DNA of 64,000 nt from Gordonia effusa NBRC 100432 (GTDB taxonomy: Bacteria > Actinomycetota > Actinomycetes > Mycobacteriales > Mycobacteriaceae): assembly GCF_000241305.1 (NCBI RefSeq), contig NZ_BAEH01000105.1, positions 1 through 64,000 on the forward strand, written 5' to 3'. A model generated the notes under the pieces. That model saw only the letters and a program-made list of their open reading frames with translations. It did not search any database and was not told where the DNA came from. The stretch's first letter is position 1, and each line of letters begins with the position of its first letter. Shown here in pieces: positions 17,775-26,530 of the stretch. The translations under genes were made by a program, and so were the position numbers.

Positions 17775-18539
17775 TTGCCGTTCGAACGTGAGCTCAGCGC
17801 AGGTCATTCGACTCGATATCCCAATGACGTCCGGGTTGTCCGGTTGCCTCACGTGTATGCGCCAGCCGACGATAGCGAACTCCTCACCAAATCCGTCACC
17901 GCAGTGATCGATCGCGCCGACAGGCGGTTAACCGCTCTCGAACTGTGCGCCGGGACCGGTTATGCCTCCCTCCACGCCGCCCGGATGGGAGTCCCGGTCA
18001 CCGCGGTCGACATCGACCGACGAGCGATCGCCACTATCCGGCTCAACGCGCGACTCAATAACCTGCCGGTCACCGCCATTCGCGCCGATATCCGAACGAT
18101 GCGGATCACTCAGCGATACGACCTTGTGTTCGCGAATCCGCCTTATGTCCCAACGCAATCGGGGACGCACCGCAGCAATGCGAGCCGAGCCTGGGATGCC
18201 GGACCGGACGGCCGCGCCATACTCGACCCGATCTGTCACCGCGCGCGCCACCTCGTCCGCCCGGGCGGCACGTTGATCATCGTCCAATCCGAATTGAGCG
18301 GCGTCGAGGCCACGTGCCATCACTTGCGCACCGCCGGATTCACCGTCGCGATCAAAGAGTCGATCGACATCCCGTTCGGGCCGGTTCTGTCCGCACGCGT
18401 GCCCTATCTCGTCGATGCGGGGTTGATCTCACCCGGTAAACGAATCGAGCGAGTCAGCACGATTCTCGCCGCTGCGCCTGCGGCTCAGGGAGATTCGAGC
18501 AGCGATGAGCGTCCGGCCATCCAGGAGCTCAACACGTGA
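17775..18539 (+). CDS. HemK2/Mtq2-like methyltransferase
   Basis: 254-aa class I SAM-dependent methyltransferase. ALELCAGTGYASLHAARMG (about 54-72) is the SAM site and VFANPPYVPTQS carries the NPPY motif of enzymes that methylate an amide or ring nitrogen, as in release-factor glutamine methyltransferases. It is shorter than true PrmC and lacks its N-terminal domain. TTG start at 17775 with GGAGGA 5 nt upstream. The 3' end overlaps the convergent diiron-enzyme gene by 55 bp. The protein or small-molecule substrate is unknown. Confidence 0.85.
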   Translation: MPFERELSAGHSTRYPNDVRVVRLPHVYAPADDSELLTKSVTAVIDRADRRLTALELCAGTGYASLHAARMGVPVTAVDIDRRAIATIRLNARLNNLPVTAIRADIRTMRITQRYDLVFANPPYVPTQSGTHRSNASRAWDAGPDGRAILDPICHRARHLVRPGGTLIIVQSELSGVEATCHHLRTAGFTVAIKESIDIPFGPVLSARVPYLVDAGLISPGKRIERVSTILAAAPAAQGDSSSDERPAIQELNT

Positions 18540-19618
18540 TCGCCGATTCGCTGCTCCAGCAACAGGAATGCCGCCGCGCCGTCGAGGACCTGCCGCGACC
18601 TGGCGGCGTCCTCGCCAACCCATTGTGCGACGAGATCGCGAGCGACAATCTGCTCATGGACGGCGTCGGCCTCGATATGCTCGTCGTAGAATTTGCGAGC
18701 GCCAGTATCAAAGCCCAATCGCGCCAGCCCGGCGCTATACCGCTTGGCCGGCGCCGAGGAGGTCATCTCGATCGCGGCGAGATGACCGATCAACTCCCCC
18801 AATCGATTTCGGTGCAAGCCGAAATAAGACAACACATTGAGCGAGGCCAGGGTCACCGCCGGCACCCGAGGCAAGTAGTGCATATACCTCGCCGACAATC
18901 CGGCCGCGATCATGGTTTGCGCGAAGAGCACCGAGTGCATATGGGACAACTGCCCGCCGCCATACTCGTCGGCCTGAACTTCGATGAGTGCTGCCTTCGG
19001 CTGCCCGGAGAGGCGCGGAATACCCAACGTGTGAACGTCGGCCTCGCGGAGCTGATACGGGGAACGGTGAATAAGGACTTCGCGAAGTTCCGCCAAAGTC
19101 GCATCGTCGCGAATATGACTCGACAAACCAGGCCCGTCGTCATCCGCGGTCATCTGCCACAGGCGCTCGACGGTCGCCGAGGCGGGGCGGGCGGAGGTCT
19201 CGATGCGCTCAGCTACGATATCCGACCGCCTAGCCGCATCGACTTGTGCTCCGGCGCGCGCCGGCCAGCGGGGAGATGCGGCCTCGGCCACCGTATCGCT
19301 ATGCAGCAACGCGGCCACCTCGGCCCACATCGCCTCTTCCAAGACGGACCTGACCGCGAGCAAGTCCGGCGCCCACTGCATCTCGTCGGGGACTTCGCCA
19401 ATACCTCGCAGGTGAAGCTCGTACAACAGTGTCAACGTGAGCTGACAATCGTCATCATCGAGCACCGAACCGGCACGCGCGATGGCCGACTTAACTTGTG
19501 CCACTCCAATATCCGGTCCCTCACCACGGAGTCGCGTGATTACAGCGGCACTGAGTTCACCGCGCGCGGGCGGCAACGGCATCACGGTGAACGACTCGGT
19601 CAGCGCGGGGTCGGTCAT
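18485..19618 (-). CDS. iron-containing redox enzyme (haem-oxygenase-like diiron fold)
   Basis: 377 aa from the ATG at 19618; ATG 19582 is a possible shorter start. The sequence IEVQADEYGGGQLSHMHSVLFAQTM, then EHIEADAVHEQIVARDLV, matches the helical iron-containing redox family (TenA/HDO-like), where Glu and His residues bind two irons. Relatives oxidise amino-acid or fatty-acid substrates using O2. It is divergent from the CDGSH-NRPS gene and the start codons overlap at CATG 19616-19619. The family call is good; the reaction is unknown. Confidence 0.85.
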   Translation of the reverse strand: MTDPALTESFTVMPLPPARGELSAAVITRLRGEGPDIGVAQVKSAIARAGSVLDDDDCQLTLTLLYELHLRGIGEVPDEMQWAPDLLAVRSVLEEAMWAEVAALLHSDTVAEAASPRWPARAGAQVDAARRSDIVAERIETSARPASATVERLWQMTADDDGPGLSSHIRDDATLAELREVLIHRSPYQLREADVHTLGIPRLSGQPKAALIEVQADEYGGGQLSHMHSVLFAQTMIAAGLSARYMHYLPRVPAVTLASLNVLSYFGLHRNRLGELIGHLAAIEMTSSAPAKRYSAGLARLGFDTGARKFYDEHIEADAVHEQIVARDLVAQWVGEDAARSRQVLDGAAAFLLLEQRIGDHVLSSWMAGRSSLLESP

Positions 19619-22600
19619 GGCAGATAACGTACCCGGCGACGAGATCGCGACATCCATATCTGTGCGCCGCAACGGTCCACTGCTGGTGCGCGGCAACTTT
19701 CACCTCCTCACTGACGAGGGTAGTCGGCTCGACGCTGATCGCAAGGTCATCGCGCTGTGCCGGTGCGGGCACAGCGACCGCAAACCGTTCTGCGACGGCA
19801 GCCACCGCCGGTACTGGCCAGTCGATCCCACACCCGGCGACTCCCCGATCTATTCGACGCTCCCACTGACCGCCGCACAACGAAGTCTGTGGATCGCCCA
19901 GCAGCTCATCGGCACCGTGCCGTTGGCGATAGCACATTTCATCGACCTCTCCGGGCAGGTCGATACCGACATCCTCATCGCGGCGTCATATCAAGCGGGC
20001 AACGAGTTCGGCACCACTGCGACACGCATCATCGACACCGACGAGGGACCGATGATGTCGCGGTCGCATCGCGATTTTGTCATCGATCAGATCGACTTCC
20101 GCCATGAGTACCAACCGATCACGGCCGCGCGCGGCTGGATGGAGCAGGCTTGTACCCGGCCGATGGATCTGTACGCCGACGCGCTGGTGCAAACAACGTT
20201 GCTGCGGGTCGCCGACGACCGATGGTTCTACTTCTCCCGCGCCCACCATATTGTCCTCGACGGATATGGCGCGCTCAATCTCATCCAGCGCACCGCAGAT
20301 CTGTATAGCGCGGCCCTCCGTGGAGAGGTGAGTGCGGAAATCGCCTCCCCCAGTACGGCGATTGGTCAACCGCACCTCCTGCTCGACGCCGATCGGGAGT
20401 ACGCCGACTCCCCTCGGAATCAGCGCGACCACACCTACTGGCAAGAGGTGATGTCCGCGCTGCCCGACCCCGTGACCATCGGTATCGGCCGGCATACACC
20501 GTCGGCACTGCCGGTCCGCGTTCGCGATCGGTTGGGGCGCGGCCCAGCGGGCGCGATCGACCGATGTTCTGCGCGGATGCGAACTCTCCCATCAGCAGTC
20601 GTCATCGCAGGACTCGCCGCTTACCTCGCTCGCGTGAGCGATCGAGACCGAATCGTCTTGTCGCTTCCGGTATCCGCGCGACACAACGCCGCGGTGCGTT
20701 CGGTCGCAGGCAGCATGTCCAATATCGTCCCTCTGGTAGTGACGGCGTCGGCCGAGCTCAGTGTCGACGACTATGTCGCCCAAGTATCGAGTGCGTTGTC
20801 CGGGCTTCTTCGACATCAGCGCTACCGCCACGAAGACATGCTTCGAGACGCCGGAGTCGCGGCCGCCGGACTCCACCAATTCGGCCCGGTGGTAAACGTA
20901 TTCCCATTCGATCCGCTGATCCCGCTCGGCGACATCGACGCCGACTACACTGTGCTAAGCACCGGGCCCGTGGCCGACTTGAATGTCAACCTGTATCCCG
21001 CGCCGGACGGCGGCAGTCAGATCGAAGTGGAAGGTAACCCCGCTGGTTACCCGACGGGAACCCTTGCGGCACACCATAGTCAGCTTGTCGACTATCTGGA
21101 GAAGTTCGCTGGCCTCCCGCCTGGGGAGCCGATCGGCGCGATAGCGCTCTCCGACCGCCCACTGGTCGGCGTTACGCCCCCGGCCGTTGCGACACTTGCG
21201 CAACTACTCGATCGAGCTCCCGACGATGACTCGATCGCGGTCGAATCGTCGACCGGCCAGGTCACTTTCGGTGAGCTACGCTCTCGTGCAACAGAATTCG
21301 CTGAACGTCTGCGCACAGCCGGGGTTGGGCCCGAAGCTGCCGTCGCCGTAATCCTGCCCCGCTCAATCGAATCCGTAATCACCCTCTGGGCAGTCGCGCT
21401 CGCCGGAGGCATTTATGTCCCTATCGATCCACGGCATCCCCAAGTTCGGGTGGATCACATCATCTCTTCGAGTGATCCACGCGTTGTGGTTCGCACCGGC
21501 CTGACGATCGACATACGCCGCTCGTCGCGCAGCGCCGAATGTCCAATCCCCGGTCCAGACAACGCCGCGTACGAAATTTTCACCTCCGGCTCGACAGGTT
21601 CCCCCAAGGGCGTAGTGGTGACCGGAACTGGCTTGTCAGCGCTCGTCGCGGAGATCGACGCCAGCTATCGACTCGGAAGTGATTGCGTCATAGCACATTT
21701 CGCGTCGACCAGTTTCGACACGGCCATCGTCGAAGTAGTCGCCGCATTGGTCAGTGGCGCCCGCTTGTGCGTTATCGATCCCGCCATCGCCGGCGGCGAC
21801 GAACTTGCTGCCGCCCTTAACCGTGTCGGGGTCACCCATTTGCTGGTTACGCCAGCGGCGCTGGCCACTCTCGATCCGAATAGCGTGCCGACCGTACGGG
21901 ACGTCATTACCGGCGGCGACGTCTGTCCGCCCGGAGTCGCCCGACGATGGATTGGCGCGGGTGTCCGCCTGCGGGGCGCATACGGTCCGACCGAAACCAC
22001 CTGCAGCGTCACCATCACCCCCGCGCTGGACCTCGCGTCATCGGCGCAGCGCGTTCCCATTGGCCTTCCGATGCCGGGCGTTACCTGCTGGGTGCTCGAC
22101 ACCCGGTTACGGCCGCAACCCATCGGCGCGGTCGGCGAACTTTACATCGGTGGGCCATCGCTGGCGCGCGGCTATCAGTCGGCTGCCACCACTGCGACGC
22201 GATTCATCGCAAATCCCTTCGACCGCAACGGTTCGCGCCTATATCGCTCCGGCGACATCGTCAGTCGTCGTGCGGACGGGTCGCTCGACTTCATCGGTCG
22301 GGCCGACCACCAGCTGAAGGTTCGCGGATTCCGTGTCGAGACAAGTGAGATCGATGCCGTCTTGCGCACGCTGGCTAACGTCGAAGATGCGGTAACGATT
22401 CCGTTGCGCCGCGGCGCCGCAACAGTTTTGGCGTCATATGTCACCGGCGCCGATTTGTCCGGTGACAAACTGCGTTCGGCCCTCGTCCGCGTGCTCCCCG
22501 GCTTCCTGGTGCCGAGCACCATCACCGTGCTCGCGGCGATGCCGCTCACGACGACGGGCAAGATCGACAGATCCGCTCTTCCCACTCCCAGTTTCACTGC

Positions 22601-24065
22601 GGGAACCGCGTATCGCGCGCCAACTACTCCCCACGAATCTGCTTGTGTTGAGGCCTTTTACACCGCCACCGAGATCGATGGCATCGGCGTCGACCACGAC
22701 TTCTTCAGCCTCGGCGGCGACTCGTTGTCGGCGACGACCCTCGTGGCGATGATCAACCGGAACCTCGGCAGCACGCTGACTGTACGGGACGTGTTCGACG
22801 GTCGAACACCCGCCGGCATCGCAGCCCTCATTACATCGTCGGAACCACCCATATCTCATGTAGCGAGTGCCGAACCAGTGCCCTTCGCGCCCGCGCAGCG
22901 CAACGTCGATCGCGACGACAACTCGACATCAAATCTCATCCCATTCGCGATACAGGTACCCGAGCTGGACCGGCAGCGATTGGCGCAAGCCGTTGCCACG
23001 CTTGGCAGCACACATCGGATACTCACCTCGGGCTTCTCCGGTGGACTCATGATTCCCGACTCAGTACCGCCGCCCACCCTCATTGACATAACGGAATCCG
23101 TAGTCAATTTCGCGCAGCGGGGCTTTGACCTGCGCACCGAGTCCGCGCTTCGAATAGGCCTGCGCGACAAGTGCATTGCCATTTGCACACATCACGCCGC
23201 GATCGATGGTGCCTCATTGCGAATCATTCTCACCGATCTCGTAGCCGCCTACTTCGGTCACATACCCACCCCGCCGGGCATCGACTACCTCGATTACGCC
23301 CGATGGATAGGCAACCTGATGGGCGATCCCGACGATCCGACGAGTCGGCAGGCTCGGCAATTGGACTACTGGCGCCAAACACTCGACGGCATCAAGCCAC
23401 TCGGCGACATCGCGGGCCATCGACGGCCCGCGTCGAGGACATCGCCGGGTGCCACGGTGTCGGTGGTCCTATCTGAGTCGCGGTGGGCGTTCGCTCGCGG
23501 TATCGCGGTCGAGAGCCAGACGTCCCCGCTGGGTGTTCTCCGTGCCGCCGTTGCCCAGGTTGTCGGGGAGCGCAGTCACACGCGCGATCTAGTTATCGGC
23601 ACTCCAGTCGACGGTCGACCTAGCGCAGAACTCCAGCGGGTAGTAGGCATGTTCGTTAATACGCTGCCATTGCGTTATCGCGTCAACGACGGCGACACAC
23701 TAGTAACGGTGGCCAAAGAGCACGTCACCGTCGAGCGGGAAGCCTTCCGCCACAGCGACGTTGGCTATCTCGACATCGCCGCGGCCGTCAAGGATCTCGA
23801 CGGCCCCCATCACCCGCTGTTTCAGGTAGTGGTGTCGGCCGAATCAGCCGACGCCGCCGCCTCCGAGATAGATCTGGGTCCGACGGGATCACTACGACTA
23901 GAACCACTTCCCGTCCAGGTGGCCAAGTGCGATCTGCACTTCGCCATCACCCCACCGAACAATGATCGTCCGGGCACCATCGAAGTGCTCTATCCCTCCG
24001 AAACCTTCGAGGAACGAGAAGTACGGGACCTCGTCCACGAGGTTCTCGGTCGACTCGACGCCTGA
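19617..24065 (+). CDS. CDGSH iron-sulfur domain fused to an NRPS (CDGSH-C-A-PCP-C)
   Basis: 1482 aa from the ATG at 19617. Residues 15-70 form a complete CDGSH domain with Cys48, Cys50, Cys59 and His63 in the CxCx2Sx3PxCDGSH arrangement, which binds [2Fe-2S]. After only some 15 residues a condensation domain begins (LPLTAAQRSLWIAQQL); its HHxxxDG is at 210-216. The adenylation domain has TSGSTGSPKG at 656-665, GELYIGG and YRSGDIVSRRADG, and SFDTAIVEV keeps the Asp that holds the amino group. The carrier domain has LGGDSLS with Ser1036. A second condensation domain follows with HHAAIDG at 1192-1198. There is no thioesterase or reductase domain. No stop or frameshift separates the parts. The substrate and product are unknown, and no other NRPS gene is in the window. 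Confidence 0.88.
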   Translation: MADNVPGDEIATSISVRRNGPLLVRGNFHLLTDEGSRLDADRKVIALCRCGHSDRKPFCDGSHRRYWPVDPTPGDSPIYSTLPLTAAQRSLWIAQQLIGTVPLAIAHFIDLSGQVDTDILIAASYQAGNEFGTTATRIIDTDEGPMMSRSHRDFVIDQIDFRHEYQPITAARGWMEQACTRPMDLYADALVQTTLLRVADDRWFYFSRAHHIVLDGYGALNLIQRTADLYSAALRGEVSAEIASPSTAIGQPHLLLDADREYADSPRNQRDHTYWQEVMSALPDPVTIGIGRHTPSALPVRVRDRLGRGPAGAIDRCSARMRTLPSAVVIAGLAAYLARVSDRDRIVLSLPVSARHNAAVRSVAGSMSNIVPLVVTASAELSVDDYVAQVSSALSGLLRHQRYRHEDMLRDAGVAAAGLHQFGPVVNVFPFDPLIPLGDIDADYTVLSTGPVADLNVNLYPAPDGGSQIEVEGNPAGYPTGTLAAHHSQLVDYLEKFAGLPPGEPIGAIALSDRPLVGVTPPAVATLAQLLDRAPDDDSIAVESSTGQVTFGELRSRATEFAERLRTAGVGPEAAVAVILPRSIESVITLWAVALAGGIYVPIDPRHPQVRVDHIISSSDPRVVVRTGLTIDIRRSSRSAECPIPGPDNAAYEIFTSGSTGSPKGVVVTGTGLSALVAEIDASYRLGSDCVIAHFASTSFDTAIVEVVAALVSGARLCVIDPAIAGGDELAAALNRVGVTHLLVTPAALATLDPNSVPTVRDVITGGDVCPPGVARRWIGAGVRLRGAYGPTETTCSVTITPALDLASSAQRVPIGLPMPGVTCWVLDTRLRPQPIGAVGELYIGGPSLARGYQSAATTATRFIANPFDRNGSRLYRSGDIVSRRADGSLDFIGRADHQLKVRGFRVETSEIDAVLRTLANVEDAVTIPLRRGAATVLASYVTGADLSGDKLRSALVRVLPGFLVPSTITVLAAMPLTTTGKIDRSALPTPSFTAGTAYRAPTTPHESACVEAFYTATEIDGIGVDHDFFSLGGDSLSATTLVAMINRNLGSTLTVRDVFDGRTPAGIAALITSSEPPISHVASAEPVPFAPAQRNVDRDDNSTSNLIPFAIQVPELDRQRLAQAVATLGSTHRILTSGFSGGLMIPDSVPPPTLIDITESVVNFAQRGFDLRTESALRIGLRDKCIAICTHHAAIDGASLRIILTDLVAAYFGHIPTPPGIDYLDYARWIGNLMGDPDDPTSRQARQLDYWRQTLDGIKPLGDIAGHRRPASRTSPGATVSVVLSESRWAFARGIAVESQTSPLGVLRAAVAQVVGERSHTRDLVIGTPVDGRPSAELQRVVGMFVNTLPLRYRVNDGDTLVTVAKEHVTVEREAFRHSDVGYLDIAAAVKDLDGPHHPLFQVVVSAESADAAASEIDLGPTGSLRLEPLPVQVAKCDLHFAITPPNNDRPGTIEVLYPSETFEEREVRDLVHEVLGRLDA

Positions 24066-24126
24066 AACTGTCCCCGTGACGTGAGCAGACGGCAATATAG
24101 CGGCCGCGCATGTCACGGGGACAGTT
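24066..24126. terminator. long stem-loop after the NRPS gene
   Basis: A perfect 15-bp stem, AACTGTCCCCGTGAC (24066-24080) with GTCACGGGGACAGTT (24112-24126), and a 31-nt loop, directly after the NRPS stop codon. There is no T-run, so it may be a palindromic repeat acting as a terminator. Confidence 0.7.
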
Positions 24127-24149
24127 CCAGCACCGCGTACGCTCAATTC

Positions 24150-24632
24150 ATGCCTCGTACCATCGCCACAGCCACTCCCGTAGAGCTCGCCGAACTCGTC
24201 GCTTTTCTTAAGCCACGTCACCGCATGATCCTGCAGACCTTGCGCGCCAACGGTTCCCGGCAATTGTCCCCGGTTACCGGGGGTGTCGATGAACAGGGAC
24301 GAATCGTCATCGCGACCTATCCCGGCCGGGCAAAGGTCACCAACGCACGACGGACGCCCGAGGTTAGCTTGTGCGTGCTCTCCGATGAATGGAATGGCCC
24401 GTGGGTTCAGGTCGACGGCACCGCGGAAGTCCTCGATATGCCGGATGCCGAAGACGCACTGGTCGACTACTTTCGATCCATCTCAGGCGAGCATCCCGAT
24501 TGGACTGAGTACCGCGCCGCGATGCGGATTCAGAACAAGTCACTCATCCGAGTGACCCCCACCGCGTGGGGTCCCCTGGCGACCGGCGGATTCCCGAAGG
24601 ATGTGGCCGAGCGGCTCGATGCCAATGGATAG
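24150..24632 (+). CDS. PPOX-class F420-dependent oxidoreductase
   Basis: 160-aa split-barrel flavin/deazaflavin protein, similar in layout to Rv1155. The segment ANGSRQLSPVTGGVDEQGRIVIATYPGRAKVTNARRTPEV is typical, including the loop after the first strand that binds the cofactor phosphate. The ATG at 24150 is used; an earlier ATG at 24081 lies in the stem-loop. It overlaps the ADP-ribosylglycohydrolase gene by 8 nt. Confidence 0.85.
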   Translation: MPRTIATATPVELAELVAFLKPRHRMILQTLRANGSRQLSPVTGGVDEQGRIVIATYPGRAKVTNARRTPEVSLCVLSDEWNGPWVQVDGTAEVLDMPDAEDALVDYFRSISGEHPDWTEYRAAMRIQNKSLIRVTPTAWGPLATGGFPKDVAERLDANG

Positions 24633-25656
24633 GGCCGCCGTCAAGCGTCTTACCGAAGCCCAACTGGACCGAGCGGCCGGTGCGCTGGTGGGCACGGCCG
24701 TCGGCGACGCGCTGGGCGTCCCTTACGAATTCGAGTGCCGGCCCCGGCTTCGATCGGGTGAGTCCGCACAAATGCTCGGCGGTGGATTGGGCGATTTCGC
24801 GCCGGGACAGTGGAGTGATGACACGTCCATGACCGTAGCGGTCGCAATGGCGGCCGCCGAGGGATCGCTCGTCTCATCCAGAGCGCTCGACGCAGCGGCC
24901 ACATATTTCTTGAGATGGTACGACGATCAACCACCCGATATCGGCGTCCAGACTCGCCATGTCCTTCGAGGCGCGAAAAGCCTTCTCGCCGAAGGGAAAC
25001 TCAACGCCGCCGAGGCATCGACCGTCTCGGCTCTCGCCTACGCCGCCGATCAGCCACACTCGGCAGGCAACGGCGCGCTTATGCGAACCGGACCGGTGGC
25101 CCTGTCTCATCCGCACGACCGTGTCGCGACCGCCCGTGCCGCTTACGACATCGCGCGTCTCACCCACGCGGATCCTCTTGCCGTCGATTCATGCGTACTG
25201 TGGTCGGAGGCTATTCGCGTGGCGATCATCGAAGGTCGTTTCGAGATCGTCGCCGGCCTGGACTTGTTGCCAGACAAGCGCCGCGCCGATTGGGTGAAGC
25301 GGCTGAACTCCGCGTTTCGTGATGATCCGAATACGTTCAGCCCCAACGGCTTTACGGTGACCGCATTGCAGGCTGCGATCTCTGCCATCACTCACACGCC
25401 CGACAATGCCGACGATCCGGCTCGGCATATCGAGGAGTCGCTCAATACCGCGATCCGGATAGGTAACGACACCGACACCGTGGCCGCCATTGCCGGCGCG
25501 CTACTCGGCGCGCGGTGGGGTGCGTCAGCAATTCCCGACTCGTGGCGTCGCGAGATCCACGGCTGGCCCGTAACGAACGGGCGCCCAGCCGACGACGACA
25601 CATTGGTCACGTTGGCACAGCGGGCCGCGACTCACGCGAATCGTTCGGTAACGTGA
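24625..25656 (+). CDS. ADP-ribosylglycohydrolase family protein (DraG-like)
   Basis: 343 aa. It removes ADP-ribose from proteins, nucleic acids or small molecules in its family. Metal and substrate motifs are present: GTAVGDALGVPYEFE near the N-terminus, WSDDTSMTVA, AGNGALMRTGPVAL and the C-terminal GNDTDTVAAIAGALLGARWG, which supplies the paired Asp ligands. The start could be ATG 24625 or ATG 24619; the former overlaps the PPOX stop. No ADP-ribosyltransferase is nearby, but a RES toxin gene, whose family acts on NAD+, lies 12 kb upstream. Confidence 0.92.
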   Translation: MDRAAVKRLTEAQLDRAAGALVGTAVGDALGVPYEFECRPRLRSGESAQMLGGGLGDFAPGQWSDDTSMTVAVAMAAAEGSLVSSRALDAAATYFLRWYDDQPPDIGVQTRHVLRGAKSLLAEGKLNAAEASTVSALAYAADQPHSAGNGALMRTGPVALSHPHDRVATARAAYDIARLTHADPLAVDSCVLWSEAIRVAIIEGRFEIVAGLDLLPDKRRADWVKRLNSAFRDDPNTFSPNGFTVTALQAAISAITHTPDNADDPARHIEESLNTAIRIGNDTDTVAAIAGALLGARWGASAIPDSWRREIHGWPVTNGRPADDDTLVTLAQRAATHANRSVT

Positions 25657-25724
25657 ATCGTTGATAGCGTTCGGGCCTGACCATGCTTTTGCTGCCGTTC
25701 GGGCGAAATGACGGAAGGGGCGTA

Positions 25725-26522
25725 ATGACAGTATCGAGCTACTCACGCTTCGTCGCGATCGGTGATTCTCAGACCGAAGGACTATGGGACGGCGACGACC
25801 ATAGCGGAGTGGGCGGCTGGGCCGATCGGCTCGCACGACGTCTGGCTGTCGATAACCCAGGTCTTGGCTACGCAAACCTCGCCGTCCGCGGACGTCGGAC
25901 CGCGGAGATTCGCGATGAACAACTCGCCCCCGCGTTAGCGATGAATCCTGATCTCGTCGGAATCTGCGTTGGCATGAATGATGTCACGGCCATCGATGGC
26001 GATCTGGCCGAAGCTCTCGACATTATGGAGGAGATGTACGCCATCCTGACGGCGTCGGGCGCGACCGTTCTCACCACGCTGTTTCCTGATGTGCGCCGAA
26101 TAGTGCCGATCGCGGCACGACTATTCGGTCCCCGATTGGTATCGATCAACGACCGTATTCAACTGTGCGCCAACAAGTACGACCTGCGACTAGTCGACCT
26201 TTACACCGCGCCGGCTATGTCTGATCTGCGGATGTGGAGTCGCGATCGGCTGCATGGGTCGCCACCCGGCCACGCGCGTTTCGCACTTGCCGCCGCAGAA
26301 GCGCTCGGCCTCCACGGCGCCGACCACTCGTGGTCCTTACCAGCGCCGCATGCCGAGCGTCATCAGGCAGGCGGAGTTGTCGGTGACTTGGCATGGCTCG
26401 CCGAAACCGTGCGACCATGGCTTTGGCGGCGAGTACGGGGCGTATCAACCGGTGACGGTCGTTGTGCCAAACGTCCGGAGTTGACGCCGCTGGTCGACAC
26501 TTCGTTGGGCGTCTTGAGGTAA
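25725..26522 (+). CDS. SGNH/GDSL-family hydrolase
   Basis: 265 aa from the ATG at 25725, preceded by GGAAGGGG. Block I is FVAIGDSQTEG with the catalytic Ser, block II Gly is in LAVRGRRTAEI, block III is VGMND, and block V DRLHGSPPGHARFA carries the Asp/His pair. No signal peptide, so it is an intracellular esterase or acetylhydrolase of unknown substrate. It ends 8 bp from the convergent recD gene. Confidence 0.9.
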   Translation: MTVSSYSRFVAIGDSQTEGLWDGDDHSGVGGWADRLARRLAVDNPGLGYANLAVRGRRTAEIRDEQLAPALAMNPDLVGICVGMNDVTAIDGDLAEALDIMEEMYAILTASGATVLTTLFPDVRRIVPIAARLFGPRLVSINDRIQLCANKYDLRLVDLYTAPAMSDLRMWSRDRLHGSPPGHARFALAAAEALGLHGADHSWSLPAPHAERHQAGGVVGDLAWLAETVRPWLWRRVRGVSTGDGRCAKRPELTPLVDTSLGVLR

Positions 26523-26530
26523 GACAAACA

